Shown here: positions 8,044-16,648 of the stretch, piece by piece
Numbering within the stretch: the first letter of the stretch is position 1
How the letters are laid out: each line of letters starts with the position of its first letter
Source of the DNA: Polaribacter butkevichii
GTDB taxonomy: Bacteria; Bacteroidota; Bacteroidia; Flavobacteriales; Flavobacteriaceae
Direction of reading: 5' to 3'
Assembly (NCBI RefSeq): GCF_038024105.1
Contig: NZ_CP150661.1
Location: 2,189,001 to 2,253,000, forward strand
DNA length: 64,000 nucleotides
Made by a program: the position numbers and the translations under genes
Notes under the pieces: model-generated
The model's input: only the letters and a program-made list of their open reading frames with translations
Databases searched by the model: none
Told to the model about the DNA's origin: nothing

Positions 8044-9666
8044 GTGAAACCAATTTTTAGATTTCTTTTTTTTAGCCTTTTTTTAGTTCTTTTAACAAAC
8101 TGTGCAAGAACAGGAAGACCAGAAGGTGGACCAAAAGATGAAGAAGCACCTTTGTTTGTTACTGCAAACCCTCCTTACGAAACTATCAATTTTGATAAAA
8201 AAGAAATTAAATTAAACTTTAACGAGTTTATAAAATTAAAAGATTTAAACAAACAATTAATTGTTTCTCCTCCACTAAAAAGTCCTTTATTGGTATCACC
8301 TCAAGGAACAGCAAGTAAGTTTTTAACTTTAAAAATTCTTGATACCTTAATTAAAAACACCACTTATATTATCAACTTTGGTAATGCTGTAGAAGACAAT
8401 AATGAGGGTAATAAATTAGAAAATTTTAAATATGTTTTTGCTACCGGAAATTATATAGATTCTCTAACAACTTCCGGAGAAATAGTAGATGCTTATTTAG
8501 ATGATAGGCAAAAAAATATAAATGTGTTACTGTATAAAATAGACAGTGCTTTTACAGATTCTATTGTTTTTAAAAACAAACCTAACTACGTGGCAAATAC
8601 CTTAGATTCTTCTGCTTTTAATTTCACAAACTTAAAAGAAGGTAAGTATCTTATGATTGCTCTAAAAGAAACGTCTAACGATTATCTTTTTAATCCTAGA
8701 GAAGACAAAATAGGTTTTTTTACAGACACTATAACATTGCCTAAAGACAGTATTATTAAAAAACCAATTAAATTATTTAAAGAAACTTTACCGTATCAAT
8801 TTAAACGTGGTAAAGAAATTTCTAAAGGAAAAATTGCATTTGGTTATGAGGGTGAAATAAAAGATTTAAAAGTTAAAATTATCTCTGAAACACCTAAAGA
8901 TTTTAAAAGTATTTCGAGGTTTGAAACCGACAAAGACACACTAAATTACTGGTTTAAACCTTTTGAAGCAGACTCTTTAAACTTTATAGTTACCAACGAT
9001 AATTTTATTGATACACTTACTGTAAAACTTCGTAAGAAAAAGATAGACACCTTAATAGTAAGTAGTTCTGTATCTGGTACACTACATTTTAGAGACACTT
9101 TATTTATTAAAGGGAATAACCCATTTGTAAGAATTGACACTACTAAAATTACACTTACAGATAAGGACACGCTAGCAGTATCGTACACCAGTTTTATTTC
9201 TAAAAAAGAAAATAAAATAGCATTACTTTTTGATAAAAACCCAGAACAAAACTACACACTAAAGATACTACCTGATGCTATTTTTGACATCTTTGAGCAA
9301 AAAAATGATACCTTAAAATTTAGCTTAAATACAAAAGAAATTGAAGATTACGGAAGAATTACTATGGATATAAAAAACCAAACTTCTAACTCTTTAATTA
9401 TTGAACTTTTAGAAGGAAAAAACAAAGAAAACCTAATAGAAAGGCAATTTATTTCAGAATCTAAACAAATACAATTTAATCTTTTAGAACCTAAAACTTA
9501 TTTTGTAAGAGCCATTATTGATACCAATAAAAATAATAAATGGGATACAGGAAACTACTTACTAAAACAGCAGCCAGAAAATATTATCTATTTCTCCGAA
9601 GAACTAAAAGTAAGAGCCAATTATTACTTAGATGGTAATGTTTTTACCGTTAAAAATCCAGAATAA
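8044..9666 (+). CDS. Ig-like domain lipoprotein (Bacteroidota type)
   Basis: A secreted lipoprotein of about 540 aa. The signal peptide is rich in Phe/Leu and ends LVLLTNC, followed by ARTGRPEGGPKDEEAP, a signature of a Bacteroidota family with an N-terminal Ig-like (SbsA-type) domain (about residues 30-130). The rest is predicted beta-rich and ends in a segment with DTNKNNKWDTGNYL (about residues 485-500). The function is unknown; it is probably anchored at the outer membrane. Start choice: there is no in-frame ATG. GTG at 8044 gives a compact signal peptide; TTG at 8017 is the alternative and adds nine residues. It follows comF closely on the same strand. Confidence 0.85.
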   Translation: MKPIFRFLFFSLFLVLLTNCARTGRPEGGPKDEEAPLFVTANPPYETINFDKKEIKLNFNEFIKLKDLNKQLIVSPPLKSPLLVSPQGTASKFLTLKILDTLIKNTTYIINFGNAVEDNNEGNKLENFKYVFATGNYIDSLTTSGEIVDAYLDDRQKNINVLLYKIDSAFTDSIVFKNKPNYVANTLDSSAFNFTNLKEGKYLMIALKETSNDYLFNPREDKIGFFTDTITLPKDSIIKKPIKLFKETLPYQFKRGKEISKGKIAFGYEGEIKDLKVKIISETPKDFKSISRFETDKDTLNYWFKPFEADSLNFIVTNDNFIDTLTVKLRKKKIDTLIVSSSVSGTLHFRDTLFIKGNNPFVRIDTTKITLTDKDTLAVSYTSFISKKENKIALLFDKNPEQNYTLKILPDAIFDIFEQKNDTLKFSLNTKEIEDYGRITMDIKNQTSNSLIIELLEGKNKENLIERQFISESKQIQFNLLEPKTYFVRAIIDTNKNNKWDTGNYLLKQQPENIIYFSEELKVRANYYLDGNVFTVKNPE

Positions 9667-9698
9667 ATTCTTATTATCTTCTATAAAATACTGTATAT

Positions 9699-9726
9699 AA
9701 AAAAAGAGCCAATTGGCTCTTTTTTT
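9699..9726. terminator. Bidirectional terminator
   Basis: Stem AGAGCC/GGCTCT around AATT, with seven A upstream and seven T downstream, lying between two convergent genes. Confidence 0.88.
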
Positions 9727-10873
9727 ATATGTTTAATGCTTGTTCTAAATCTGCAAGTAAATCATCGACATCTTCGATACCAACACTTAAGCGAATTAAA
9801 GAAGCTGTAACTCCTATTTTTAAACGTTCTTCTTCTGGCATCGATGCATGCGACATGGTTGCAGAATGGTTTACCATACTCTCTACACCTCCTAAAGATT
9901 CTGCCAACGTAAAAAACTTAATGTTCTCTAAAAAATTAAAAGTAGCTTCTTTGCTTTTGTCTTTTAAACTGAAAGAAACTACGCCTCCAAAAGCTTTCAT
10001 TTGTTTTTTTGCAATAGCATGGTTTGGATGGTCTTCTAAACCTGGATAATAAATAGCATCTACTTTTGAATGTTCTTTTAAAAAACGAGCTACTACCATT
10101 GCATTCTCGCAATGACGTTGCATTCTAAGATGTAATGTTTTGATGCCTCTTAATGCTAAAAAAGAATCCATAGGACCTGCAATAGCACCTGCTGCAAACT
10201 GAATAAAGTGCAAATCTTCTGCTAATTTTGCGTCTTTTACAATTAAAGCTCCCATGATTATATCTGAATGTCCGCCTAAATATTTAGTAGCAGAATGCAT
10301 TACAATATCGGCTCCAAAATTTAAAGGTTGCTGCAAATAAGGTGTTGCAAAAGTATTATCTACCGCAATTAAAATGTTAGAATCTACATCTTTTACAGCT
10401 TTAGAAATTGCTTGAATGTCTGCAATTTTCATTAACGGATTTGTTGGTGTTTCTAACCAAACTAATTTGGTTTTGTCTGTAATTGCTTTCGCTACATTTT
10501 CTACAGAATCCATATCTACATAGGTAAATTCTAATCCGTATTTTTCGAACAAACGTGTAAACATTCTGTAAGTGCCGCCATACAAATCGATTCCTGCAAT
10601 AATTTCGTCTCCAGGGTTTAGTGTTCTTAACACACAATCTATGGCTGCCAAACCAGATGAAAATGCAAAACCATGCGTTCCGCTTTCTATGGAAGCCAAA
10701 CTATTTTCTAACGCTGTTCTTGTAGGGTTTGACCCTCTAGAATAATGGTATTCTTGGTCTGACCCCAAACTAGATTGCGCATAGGTAGATGTTTGAAAAA
10801 CAGGTGGCACTACTGCTCCCGTTGCTGCTTCCGGTTGTTGACCTCCGTGAATGGTTTTTGTATTAAATTTCAT
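9725..10873 (-). CDS. metB: Cystathionine gamma-synthase-type PLP enzyme
   Basis: A 382-aa transsulfuration-family enzyme (Cys/Met metabolism PLP-dependent). The PLP lysine is K197 in SATKYLGGHSD. Other family blocks are YSRGSNPTRTALE, FSSGLAAID, ETPTNPL, VDNTFATPYLQQPL and the C-terminal GVESMVNHSATMSHASMP followed by LSVGIED. It converts an activated homoserine plus cysteine to cystathionine, or runs gamma/beta elimination; the family is hard to split by eye, so the metB symbol is tentative. It is monocistronic. Its start is followed upstream by a dispersed repeat at 10926-11028. Confidence 0.9.
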   Translation of the reverse strand: MKFNTKTIHGGQQPEAATGAVVPPVFQTSTYAQSSLGSDQEYHYSRGSNPTRTALENSLASIESGTHGFAFSSGLAAIDCVLRTLNPGDEIIAGIDLYGGTYRMFTRLFEKYGLEFTYVDMDSVENVAKAITDKTKLVWLETPTNPLMKIADIQAISKAVKDVDSNILIAVDNTFATPYLQQPLNFGADIVMHSATKYLGGHSDIIMGALIVKDAKLAEDLHFIQFAAGAIAGPMDSFLALRGIKTLHLRMQRHCENAMVVARFLKEHSKVDAIYYPGLEDHPNHAIAKKQMKAFGGVVSFSLKDKSKEATFNFLENIKFFTLAESLGGVESMVNHSATMSHASMPEEERLKIGVTASLIRLSVGIEDVDDLLADLEQALNI

Positions 10874-10925
10874 CTTTAAAGTTTTAATTCAGCTTTGGTA
10901 TTCCTAAAAGTTAGCAAACAAGTTT

Positions 10926-11028
10926 AGCCCAGATTGAACCTTTCGACTTCGCTCAAGACAGGCTCTTTGTTTGAGCTCTTTTTTGTTTTTCACAAAAAAA
11001 GCGAGTAGTGAAAGCAGGAAATAGCTTC
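10926..11028 (-). repeat. Dispersed palindromic element, copy A
   Basis: The ends AGCCC-GATTGAA (10926 onward) and AAAGCAGGAAATAGCTTC (about 11011-11028) match those of the copy at 48339-48500 almost base for base. The ends can pair (AGC with GCT, with CAGG near the inner side), and inside is a second hairpin built from GAGCTCTTTTTTG and CAAAAAAAGCGAG. It lies 7 bp past the stop of the DinB gene and in the same orientation relative to its gene as copy C. It might correspond to the Flavo-1 RNA class; I cannot confirm that. Confidence 0.7.
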
Positions 11029-11035
11029 TAAAAAT

Positions 11036-11491
11036 TTATAAAAACTTTTTGATAGACCTTATGATTCCGTAGTGAATCCCTTCGTGAAAATTGTTAAAAG
11101 CAATCGCACTTTCTATAGAATTTAAAACAAAACCTGTACTTGTTGGGTACTCTGTATAATTCTCGAAAATACCTGCTTCATAATCTTCTTCTAAAGTATC
11201 TGGCAAACCTAACAACAACTCTTTTACTTCTTCAAATTCTTCTTCTGTAAAGTTTTTTGTAGGTGTTGTTCCTTTTTTATAATCTTCGATTAATTCTTCT
11301 GGACATAAACAGTTTAAACCTGCTAACTTGTAGTTTAAAAGTTGTTGTGTAACTACTAAATGTGCCACATTCCAAGCAATATTGTTTTTAAAACCTGCAG
11401 GAATTGTATGGATTTGCTCTAAAGTTAAACCGTCTAATTCTTTTAAAACTAATGTGCGAGATGTTCTTAAAAGATCAAATTGTATTTTCAT
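11036..11491 (-). CDS. DinB-family protein
   Basis: A 151-aa four-helix DinB/YfiT-like protein. Family features are WNVAHLVVTQQLLNYKLAGL near the N-terminus (metal-ligand His in the helix) and FNNFHEGIHYGIIRSIKKFL at the C-terminus (the HxGxH pair typical of the metal site). DinB proteins in other bacteria are often thiol-dependent transferases or hydrolases; the substrate is unknown here. It is divergent from the ArsC-like gene, with 41 bp between the start codons. Confidence 0.87.
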   Translation of the reverse strand: MKIQFDLLRTSRTLVLKELDGLTLEQIHTIPAGFKNNIAWNVAHLVVTQQLLNYKLAGLNCLCPEELIEDYKKGTTPTKNFTEEEFEEVKELLLGLPDTLEEDYEAGIFENYTEYPTSTGFVLNSIESAIAFNNFHEGIHYGIIRSIKKFL

Positions 11492-11508
11492 TTTTTTGTG
11501 TAATTTTG
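11480..11508 (+). promoter_or_regulatory. Promoter of the ArsC-like gene
   Basis: TTG (11480-11482), 18-bp spacer, TAATTTTG (11501-11508). It matches the Bacteroidota consensus and sits 25 bp upstream of the ATG. It overlaps the start of the divergent DinB gene. Confidence 0.6.
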
Positions 11509-11532
11509 GAGATGTAAATATAATCTATAAAA

Positions 11533-11880
11533 ATGAAGAAAGTCTATTTTTTACAAACTTGTGATACTTGCCGTAGAATTTTAAAAGAGGTAAATACAGA
11601 TGGTTTTGAGCGACAAGAAATTAAAGCAAACAATGTTACAACGACGCAATTAGAAGAAATGTACGCACTTTCTGGTAGTTATGAGGCGCTTTTTAACAAA
11701 CGTGCTAAGTTGTATAAGGCTATGGATTTAAAAAACCAAGTTTTGTCTGAGGCTGATTATAGACAGTTTTTGTTAGATGAGTACACGTTTTTAAAGCGTC
11801 CGGTTTTTATTGTTGATGATGAAATTTTTATTGGAAACAGTAAGAAAGTAATTGAAGCATTAAAAGAGAAGATTGGTTAA
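11533..11880 (+). CDS. Arsenate reductase (ArsC/Spx) family protein
   Basis: A 115-aa thioredoxin-fold protein with the CxxC pair C10-x2-C13 (QTCDTCRRIL) at the start of the first helix. The pattern NNVTTTQLEEMYALSG and a late RPVFIVDDEIFIGNSK fit ArsC/Spx/YffB relatives. The role is probably thiol redox or glutaredoxin-linked. There is no ars operon around it, so arsenate resistance is not supported by context. A terminator hairpin overlaps its last codons. Confidence 0.88.
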   Translation: MKKVYFLQTCDTCRRILKEVNTDGFERQEIKANNVTTTQLEEMYALSGSYEALFNKRAKLYKAMDLKNQVLSEADYRQFLLDEYTFLKRPVFIVDDEIFIGNSKKVIEALKEKIG

Positions 11881-11893
11881 AACCTTCTCTTTT
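11862..11893. terminator. Terminator between the ArsC-like and DUF4252 genes
   Basis: Arms AAAAGAGAAG (11862-11871) and CTTCTCTTTT (11884-11893) form a 10-bp stem with A- and T-rich flanks. It overlaps the end of the ArsC-like gene and serves a convergent pair. Confidence 0.65.
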
Positions 11894-11901
11894 AGTAGTT
11901 T

Positions 11902-12378
11902 TTAGTTTGATGAAACTTTTATATCTGAAGAAGAAATCATTGCTGCTAATTCATCATGCGTAATTTTAGTTTTTAAGCCAAACAAGACCATTTTATCTGA
12001 ATCGCTATTGGCTCTAATAATTATTTCTCTGATGTAATTGCCTTTTTCGATAAAAAATAATTCGGCTTTACTTCCGTTTTCTTTTACGCGTGCCAATGTT
12101 TTTAAGTGATTTTTTCTGCTAAATTTTCTAAAATCACTAGAAACCGCATTGTCTTGATTATTAAAAATCATGAGTTTAAAATCGCTAGATTTTCTAATAA
12201 TGTTCATTAAATCTCCATCTTCTTCATTATCTAAAAAAGAACCCGCTAAAGAAGCTGATAAATTGATAGAAAATGTTGATTGATCTTTATTAACTTTATA
12301 AAAATTTTGAAATGCTGCCTCTTGTGCAGAAATGGTTGTAATAAAAAATGCAAATAAAAGGGTTGCTAAATGTTTCAT
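11902..12378 (-). CDS. DUF4252 domain-containing secreted protein
   Basis: A 158-aa protein of the Bacteroidota DUF4252 family. It has a signal peptide (KHLATLLFAFFITTISAQ, cut near residue 19) and a small domain with FSINLSASLAGSFL and an ending ITHDELAAMISS. It is probably periplasmic; the function is unknown. Start choice: an in-frame start at 12414 adds 12 residues with no signal-peptide character, and the ATG at 12378 begins an ideal signal peptide. Confidence 0.85.
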   Translation of the reverse strand: MKHLATLLFAFFITTISAQEAAFQNFYKVNKDQSTFSINLSASLAGSFLDNEEDGDLMNIIRKSSDFKLMIFNNQDNAVSSDFRKFSRKNHLKTLARVKENGSKAELFFIEKGNYIREIIIRANSDSDKMVLFGLKTKITHDELAAMISSSDIKVSSN

Positions 12379-12468
12379 GTTAATAGGTTTTAAATTGAGA
12401 CGACTACCAACCAACTTTGTTACAAATCTTTATTTTCTATAAAAATTTACAGTACTTAAAAAATAACT

Positions 12469-13449
12469 TTATTGGTATACTTTTATTAAGTTTTCTGCTT
12501 CTTTCTTTGCACTCCAATTCATTAAAATTTCTTCTCTTGCTTGTTTTCCTAAATGCGGAATTTCATTATTTATAGATTTTAATATTAGTTTTTCTAATTC
12601 AGAAATAGTACCTGCTTCAAATAAATAGCCATTTTTAGCATGTGTTATTAGTGATGAATGCACACCTACATTTTTAGTTGCAATTACAGAGCAACCACAA
12701 GACATTGCTTCTGCTGTAACCAAAGAAAAACCTTCAGAAAAACTTGGAACAACAGCAATTTTTGATGCTTGATAATAAGAAATAATGTCTGATGTTTCAT
12801 CTACAAAATAAACTTGATTTTCTATATTATGTTTTTTAGCAATTGCCTGTAGCTCTTCTAAAAAAACAGGCTTGTCTATTTTACCAACAATTGCTAACGC
12901 CCAATTACTATGTTGTTTTAAAACCTTGGCCGCTTCTAACAAAACAACTTGTCCTTTTGCTTTACGAACTCTTCCTGCACACAAAATAATATTTTCTTGC
13001 GTAATATTAGAAAGCTTTTTAGTATTGTCTGGCAAAAATAAATTAACATTTACACCATGGCCAACAATTGTATTTTCTATCCCTAATTTTTCACTCATAC
13101 TTTTAATAAGTGTAACTACATTGTCCGCACTTTTTAATAACTTTAAAGTAAGTTTAGATGGTGTAGTTTCTGCATGACGTGTGGCAATTAATTTGAATTT
13201 TGCACCTAAAAAACGAAAAAATAACATTCTCATTATTTCGTTATTTCTATGGCAATGCACCACAACTTCTTTCTTAGAAAATAATAATGATTTTAATTTT
13301 GATGAAGAAATTTTATTTCCTTCTACATTATAACCATAAATATAGGTTTCGAACTTTTCATCGAAAAAAGGTAACACGTTTTCTATACTTCTAGTAACTC
13401 CAGTTCTACGTTTATGAAAGTGTGTATGTATTAAAATTGGTTTAGACAT
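12469..13449 (-). CDS. Glycosyltransferase family 4 (GT-B)
   Basis: A 326-aa GT-B enzyme. The N-terminal Rossmann half opens PILIHTHFHKRRTGVTRSIE; the C-terminal half has ILCAGRVRKAKGQVVLLEA and the GT4 nucleotide-sugar motif EGFSLVTAEAMSCGCSVIAT (E-x7-E type). It should add a sugar to a cell-surface glycan from the cytoplasmic side; donor and acceptor are unknown. It is 6 bp downstream of the acidic protein gene and likely cotranscribed with it. Confidence 0.92.
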   Translation of the reverse strand: MSKPILIHTHFHKRRTGVTRSIENVLPFFDEKFETYIYGYNVEGNKISSSKLKSLLFSKKEVVVHCHRNNEIMRMLFFRFLGAKFKLIATRHAETTPSKLTLKLLKSADNVVTLIKSMSEKLGIENTIVGHGVNVNLFLPDNTKKLSNITQENIILCAGRVRKAKGQVVLLEAAKVLKQHSNWALAIVGKIDKPVFLEELQAIAKKHNIENQVYFVDETSDIISYYQASKIAVVPSFSEGFSLVTAEAMSCGCSVIATKNVGVHSSLITHAKNGYLFEAGTISELEKLILKSINNEIPHLGKQAREEILMNWSAKKEAENLIKVYQ

Positions 13450-13455
13450 AATGTT

Positions 13456-14286
13456 TTAAGCAAATCTGCGTTCTATTATTTCCATAAAACGAGCTTCTAA
13501 CGCTTCTTGAGTAGACCAATCATAATCTGGCTTTACCATTTTATTGATAAACTTTTTTGCTTCTTTTTCTGTTGGGTATGTATTTAATTGAGAAACAACT
13601 CTGTTAAAATCTTCTTGACTACCGTCAAACAAATTCTTTACAAATGCAATTCTATCATTTAAACCAATCTGAATATTGGTTGTTAGCCTATCGTTTAAAG
13701 ATTTTTGTACAGGTATATCAAATAAAGTAGCCATTTCATCCACAGAAATAGTATCTTCTAATTCTTCTTCTAAAGACAACACCTTACTTTCTTTAGCCTT
13801 AACAACTTCTTTTATTTCTGCAGGTTCTGGCTCTGCAAACATAATTTCTTCTAATTCTGCAAAAGGTTGTTCTATAATTTCTTCAACAGCTACCTTTACT
13901 TCTTCTTTTACCTCCTCTACAGCTATTTCTTCAACTATTTCTTGCTCAATTGTTTCTTCTATTGGTAAAACAATTTGCTCTTCCTCTACTTGTATTTCTT
14001 CAACAACAACTTCATCAATTTCTTCAATTGCCTCAATATCAATAGAAATATCCTCTTTAGACTTTTCTTGTAATTCTAACCCTTTTTCAACCTTAGAAAT
14101 TAGTTCTTCTGTTGTTTCTTCTAAAGCGGGTGTGGTGTTTACATATTCTTCTACAAATGCTAACAAAGATAATTTCTCATAAATTTCTTTTGATATTTCT
14201 TTTAAAGCAAACACATCTTCTTTATTTTTTAATTGTAAAATACTGTGTGCTAAACTGATTAAATCAGCTTCTAATTTTTTGTGCAT
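13456..14286 (-). CDS. Acidic protein of unknown function with Glu/Val-rich central region
   Basis: A 276-aa protein I do not recognise. Residues about 1-55 are a helical region (LADLISLAHSILQLKNKEDV-like). Residues about 60-170 are a low-complexity stretch dominated by Glu, Val and Ile, probably extended or coiled. The C-terminus (about 185-276) is a compact domain: VDEMATLFDIPVQKSLNDRL, IGLNDRIAFVKNLFDGSQ and MVKPDYDWSTQEALEARFME. There is no signal peptide or membrane span. Flavobacteria keep it next to a GT4 gene. The strongly biased region makes a false Ser-rich frame on the opposite strand. Confidence 0.85.
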   Translation of the reverse strand: MHKKLEADLISLAHSILQLKNKEDVFALKEISKEIYEKLSLLAFVEEYVNTTPALEETTEELISKVEKGLELQEKSKEDISIDIEAIEEIDEVVVEEIQVEEEQIVLPIEETIEQEIVEEIAVEEVKEEVKVAVEEIIEQPFAELEEIMFAEPEPAEIKEVVKAKESKVLSLEEELEDTISVDEMATLFDIPVQKSLNDRLTTNIQIGLNDRIAFVKNLFDGSQEDFNRVVSQLNTYPTEKEAKKFINKMVKPDYDWSTQEALEARFMEIIERRFA

Positions 14287-14386
14287 AAGTTGTCTATTGA
14301 AGTTATTTTTTACTCGTAAATATTCATAAATTTGTTGAAATTCAAAGTAACATCAAATTTAATATTCTAAAGCCTAAAATTACAAA

Positions 14387-15007
14387 ATGTTTCTCGAAAA
14401 TACAGTAAATCATTCAGAACAATTTGGTTGGATAGAAGTTGTCTGCGGCTCCATGTTTTCTGGAAAAACAGAAGAACTTATTAGAAGATTAAAGCGTGCA
14501 CAATTTGCAAAACAACGCGTAGAAATTTTTAAACCTGCGGTTGATACACGTTATGATGAAGAAGAAGTGGTATCTCATAATGATAATAGAATTCGCTCTA
14601 CACCTGTGCCTGTAGCATCAAACATTCGCTTATTAGCTACAGATGTTGATGTTGTTGGTATTGATGAAGCTCAGTTTTTTGATGATGAAATTGTTGCCGT
14701 TTGCAATGATTTAGCAAACCGAGGCATTCGAGTAATTGTTGCAGGTTTAGACATGGATTTTAAAGGGAATCCTTTTGGTCCAATGCCTGCTTTAATGGCA
14801 ACTGCAGAGTATGTTACAAAAGTACATGCTGTTTGTACACACACCGGAAACTTAGCGCATTACAGTTTTAGAAAAGCGAAAAATGATGATTTGGTAATGT
14901 TAGGGGAAACTCAAGAATATGAACCTTTAAGTAGGGCTGCGTATTACAAAGCAATACAAAAACAACGAATCTTAAGTCAAAAAGATTCTGAATCAAGTTC
15001 GGAATAA
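14387..15007 (+). CDS. tdk: Thymidine kinase
   Basis: Phosphorylates thymidine to dTMP in the salvage pathway. The 206-aa protein has the P-loop [10 protein letters not shown] (about residues 21-30), the Walker B/catalytic segment GIDEAQFF (E94 the likely base) and the lid region near [12 protein letters not shown]. The zinc-ribbon cysteines of the type II family are partly replaced ([12 protein letters not shown]), common in Flavobacteriia. It ends one base before alr, so the two are cotranscribed. Confidence 0.97.
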   Translation: MFLENTVNHSEQFGWIEVVCGSMFSGKTEELIRRLKRAQFAKQRVEIFKPAVDTRYDEEEVVSHNDNRIRSTPVPVASNIRLLATDVDVVGIDEAQFFDDEIVAVCNDLANRGIRVIVAGLDMDFKGNPFGPMPALMATAEYVTKVHAVCTHTGNLAHYSFRKAKNDDLVMLGETQEYEPLSRAAYYKAIQKQRILSQKDSESSSE

Positions 15008-15008
15008 A

Positions 15009-16106
15009 ATGAATAATCATGTTACAGTTTTAGAGATTGATGGAAATGCATTGTTGCACAATCTAAATTATTTTAAAGAAAAACTACAACCAGAAACAAA
15101 AGTTTTAGCTGTTGTTAAAGCTTTCGGATATGGAAGTGATGCCGTACAAATTGCTAAATTCTTAGAAGAAAAAGTAGACTATTTTGCAGTCGCTTACGCA
15201 ATTGAAGGAATTGCTTTGCGTGAAGCTGGTGTAGAAACGCCTATTTTAGTTTTGCACCCACATATTCAGAATATAACATCTATTGTAGAATATAGGTTAG
15301 AACCTTGTTTATATAACTTTAAAATTTTTGATGCTTTTTTAAAATTAGCAGATGAAACTCCGTTAATGAATTACCCTATTCATCTAAAATTTAATACGGG
15401 TTTAAATAGATTAGGTTTTTGGCATACAGATATCCCTACAATAATTACCAGTTTAAAAGAAACAACACACGTTAAAGTACAATCTTTATTTTCTCACCTT
15501 GCTGCAAGTGAAGATCTAGAAGAGCAAGAGTTTAGCATCAACCAAATTAATAACTTTGCTTACATAGCGCAACAGTTTTACAAACACTTAGGTTACGAGC
15601 CTATGTTACATATCTTAAACACTTCAGGAGTTATAAACTACCCAAAAGCACAGTTTGATATGGTTAGAATTGGTATTGGTTTGTATGGTTTTGGTAATGA
15701 TGAAAAAGAAACGGCGCAACTTAAAAACACACATAATTTAACATCTATTATCTCTCAAATTCATATTATAGAACCCGGAGAAACTGTTGGTTATAACAGA
15801 GCTTTTACAGCTAAAAGACAAAGTAAAACTGCTACAATACCTATTGGTCATGCAGATGGTTTGTCTAGAAGACTGGGTAATAAAAAAGGATATGTTCTTA
15901 TCAATAATCAAAAAGCAAAAATTATTGGTAACGTTTGTATGGATATGATTATGGTAGATATTACTAAAATTGATTGTAAAGAAGGAGATGAAGTAATTGT
16001 CTTCAACAATCAAGAAATGATACAACACATTGCAGATGTTTCTGAAACAATACCGTACGAAACATTAACAGCAATTTCTCAACGTGTTAACAAAGTGTTA
16101 AAGTAG
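15009..16106 (+). CDS. alr: Alanine racemase
   Basis: Makes D-alanine for peptidoglycan. It is a 365-aa fold-type III PLP enzyme. The PLP lysine is K37 (VVKAFGYGSDA) and the opposing catalytic tyrosine is Y262 (GETVGYNRAFTA). Other blocks are KFNTGLNRLGF, FSHLAASED, MVRIGIGLYGF and VCMDMIMVDIT. It directly follows tdk. The stand-alone length is normal and there is no MurF fusion. Confidence 0.97.
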   Translation: MNNHVTVLEIDGNALLHNLNYFKEKLQPETKVLAVVKAFGYGSDAVQIAKFLEEKVDYFAVAYAIEGIALREAGVETPILVLHPHIQNITSIVEYRLEPCLYNFKIFDAFLKLADETPLMNYPIHLKFNTGLNRLGFWHTDIPTIITSLKETTHVKVQSLFSHLAASEDLEEQEFSINQINNFAYIAQQFYKHLGYEPMLHILNTSGVINYPKAQFDMVRIGIGLYGFGNDEKETAQLKNTHNLTSIISQIHIIEPGETVGYNRAFTAKRQSKTATIPIGHADGLSRRLGNKKGYVLINNQKAKIIGNVCMDMIMVDITKIDCKEGDEVIVFNNQEMIQHIADVSETIPYETLTAISQRVNKVLK

Positions 16107-16128
16107 TAGTTTTTTTTTACTACTTTTG
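16098..16128 (+). promoter_or_regulatory. Promoter of mscL
   Basis: TACTTTTG (16121-16128) fits TAnnTTTG, with TTA (16098-16100) in place of the -33 TTG 20 bp upstream. The predicted leader is about 25 nt. Confidence 0.5.
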
Positions 16129-16160
16129 TATTCTAATAATTAATTAAAAAATCAAATAAA

Positions 16161-16571
16161 ATGTTAAAAGAATTTAAAGAATTTATTACTGGTGGTAATG
16201 TAATTGAGTTTGCAGTAGCAGTAATTATGGCAGGTGCAATTGGTGCAGTTGTAAAAGGATTTGTAAGTAATATTGTGATGCCAATTGTTGGTGTATTTAC
16301 AGGAGGCGTAAGTTTAGCAGATCAAAAATATATATTATCTGAAGCAGTTTTAGACGCAGCTGGTAAAGTAGCAACTCCAGAAAACGCAATTACTTATGGT
16401 GCTTGGATAGATACAATTATCAACTTAATTATTGTTGGTTTTGTAATGTTTATGATTGTAAAAGCATACAATAAAACAAAAAAGAAAGAAGTTCCAGCTC
16501 CTGAAGCTCCAAAAGGACCAAGTCAAGAAGATTTATTAGCAGAAATTAGAGATTTATTAGCTAAGAAATAA
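16161..16571 (+). CDS. mscL: Large-conductance mechanosensitive channel
   Basis: A homopentameric inner-membrane channel that opens under hypo-osmotic stress. The 136-aa protein has the N-terminal amphipathic helix (LKEFKEFITGGNVIEFAVAV), the pore-lining TM1 (AVIMAGAIGAVVKGFVSNIV), a periplasmic loop, TM2 (IDTIINLIIVGFVMFMIVKA) and the charged C-terminal helix ending EIRDLLAKK. Length and order are those of the family. It is monocistronic with its own terminator. Confidence 0.98.
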   Translation: MLKEFKEFITGGNVIEFAVAVIMAGAIGAVVKGFVSNIVMPIVGVFTGGVSLADQKYILSEAVLDAAGKVATPENAITYGAWIDTIINLIIVGFVMFMIVKAYNKTKKKEVPAPEAPKGPSQEDLLAEIRDLLAKK

Positions 16572-16594
16572 TTTTCTACTTTTCTTTATAAAAT

Positions 16595-16624
16595 AAAAAC
16601 CCAAGCAAATGCTTGGGTTTTTTT
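16595..16624 (+). terminator. Terminator of mscL
   Basis: Stem CCCAAGC/GCTTGGG (16600-16606 with 16611-16617) with five A before and seven T after. It can also serve the convergent truB. Confidence 0.9.
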
Positions 16625-16648
16625 ATGCTTAAAACAAATATTATTTTG

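Noticed and set aside
8037..8044. TACCTTTG as promoter of the Ig-like lipoprotein
   Set aside because: The box would end in the GTG start codon itself, so transcription would begin inside the gene. Probably chance, or evidence that the start is not settled.
13676..14182. 168-aa Ser/Thr-rich frame on the plus strand
   Set aside because: It is the mirror of the Glu-rich stretch of the minus-strand acidic protein. Serine codons arise from the complement of GAA/GAG repeats.
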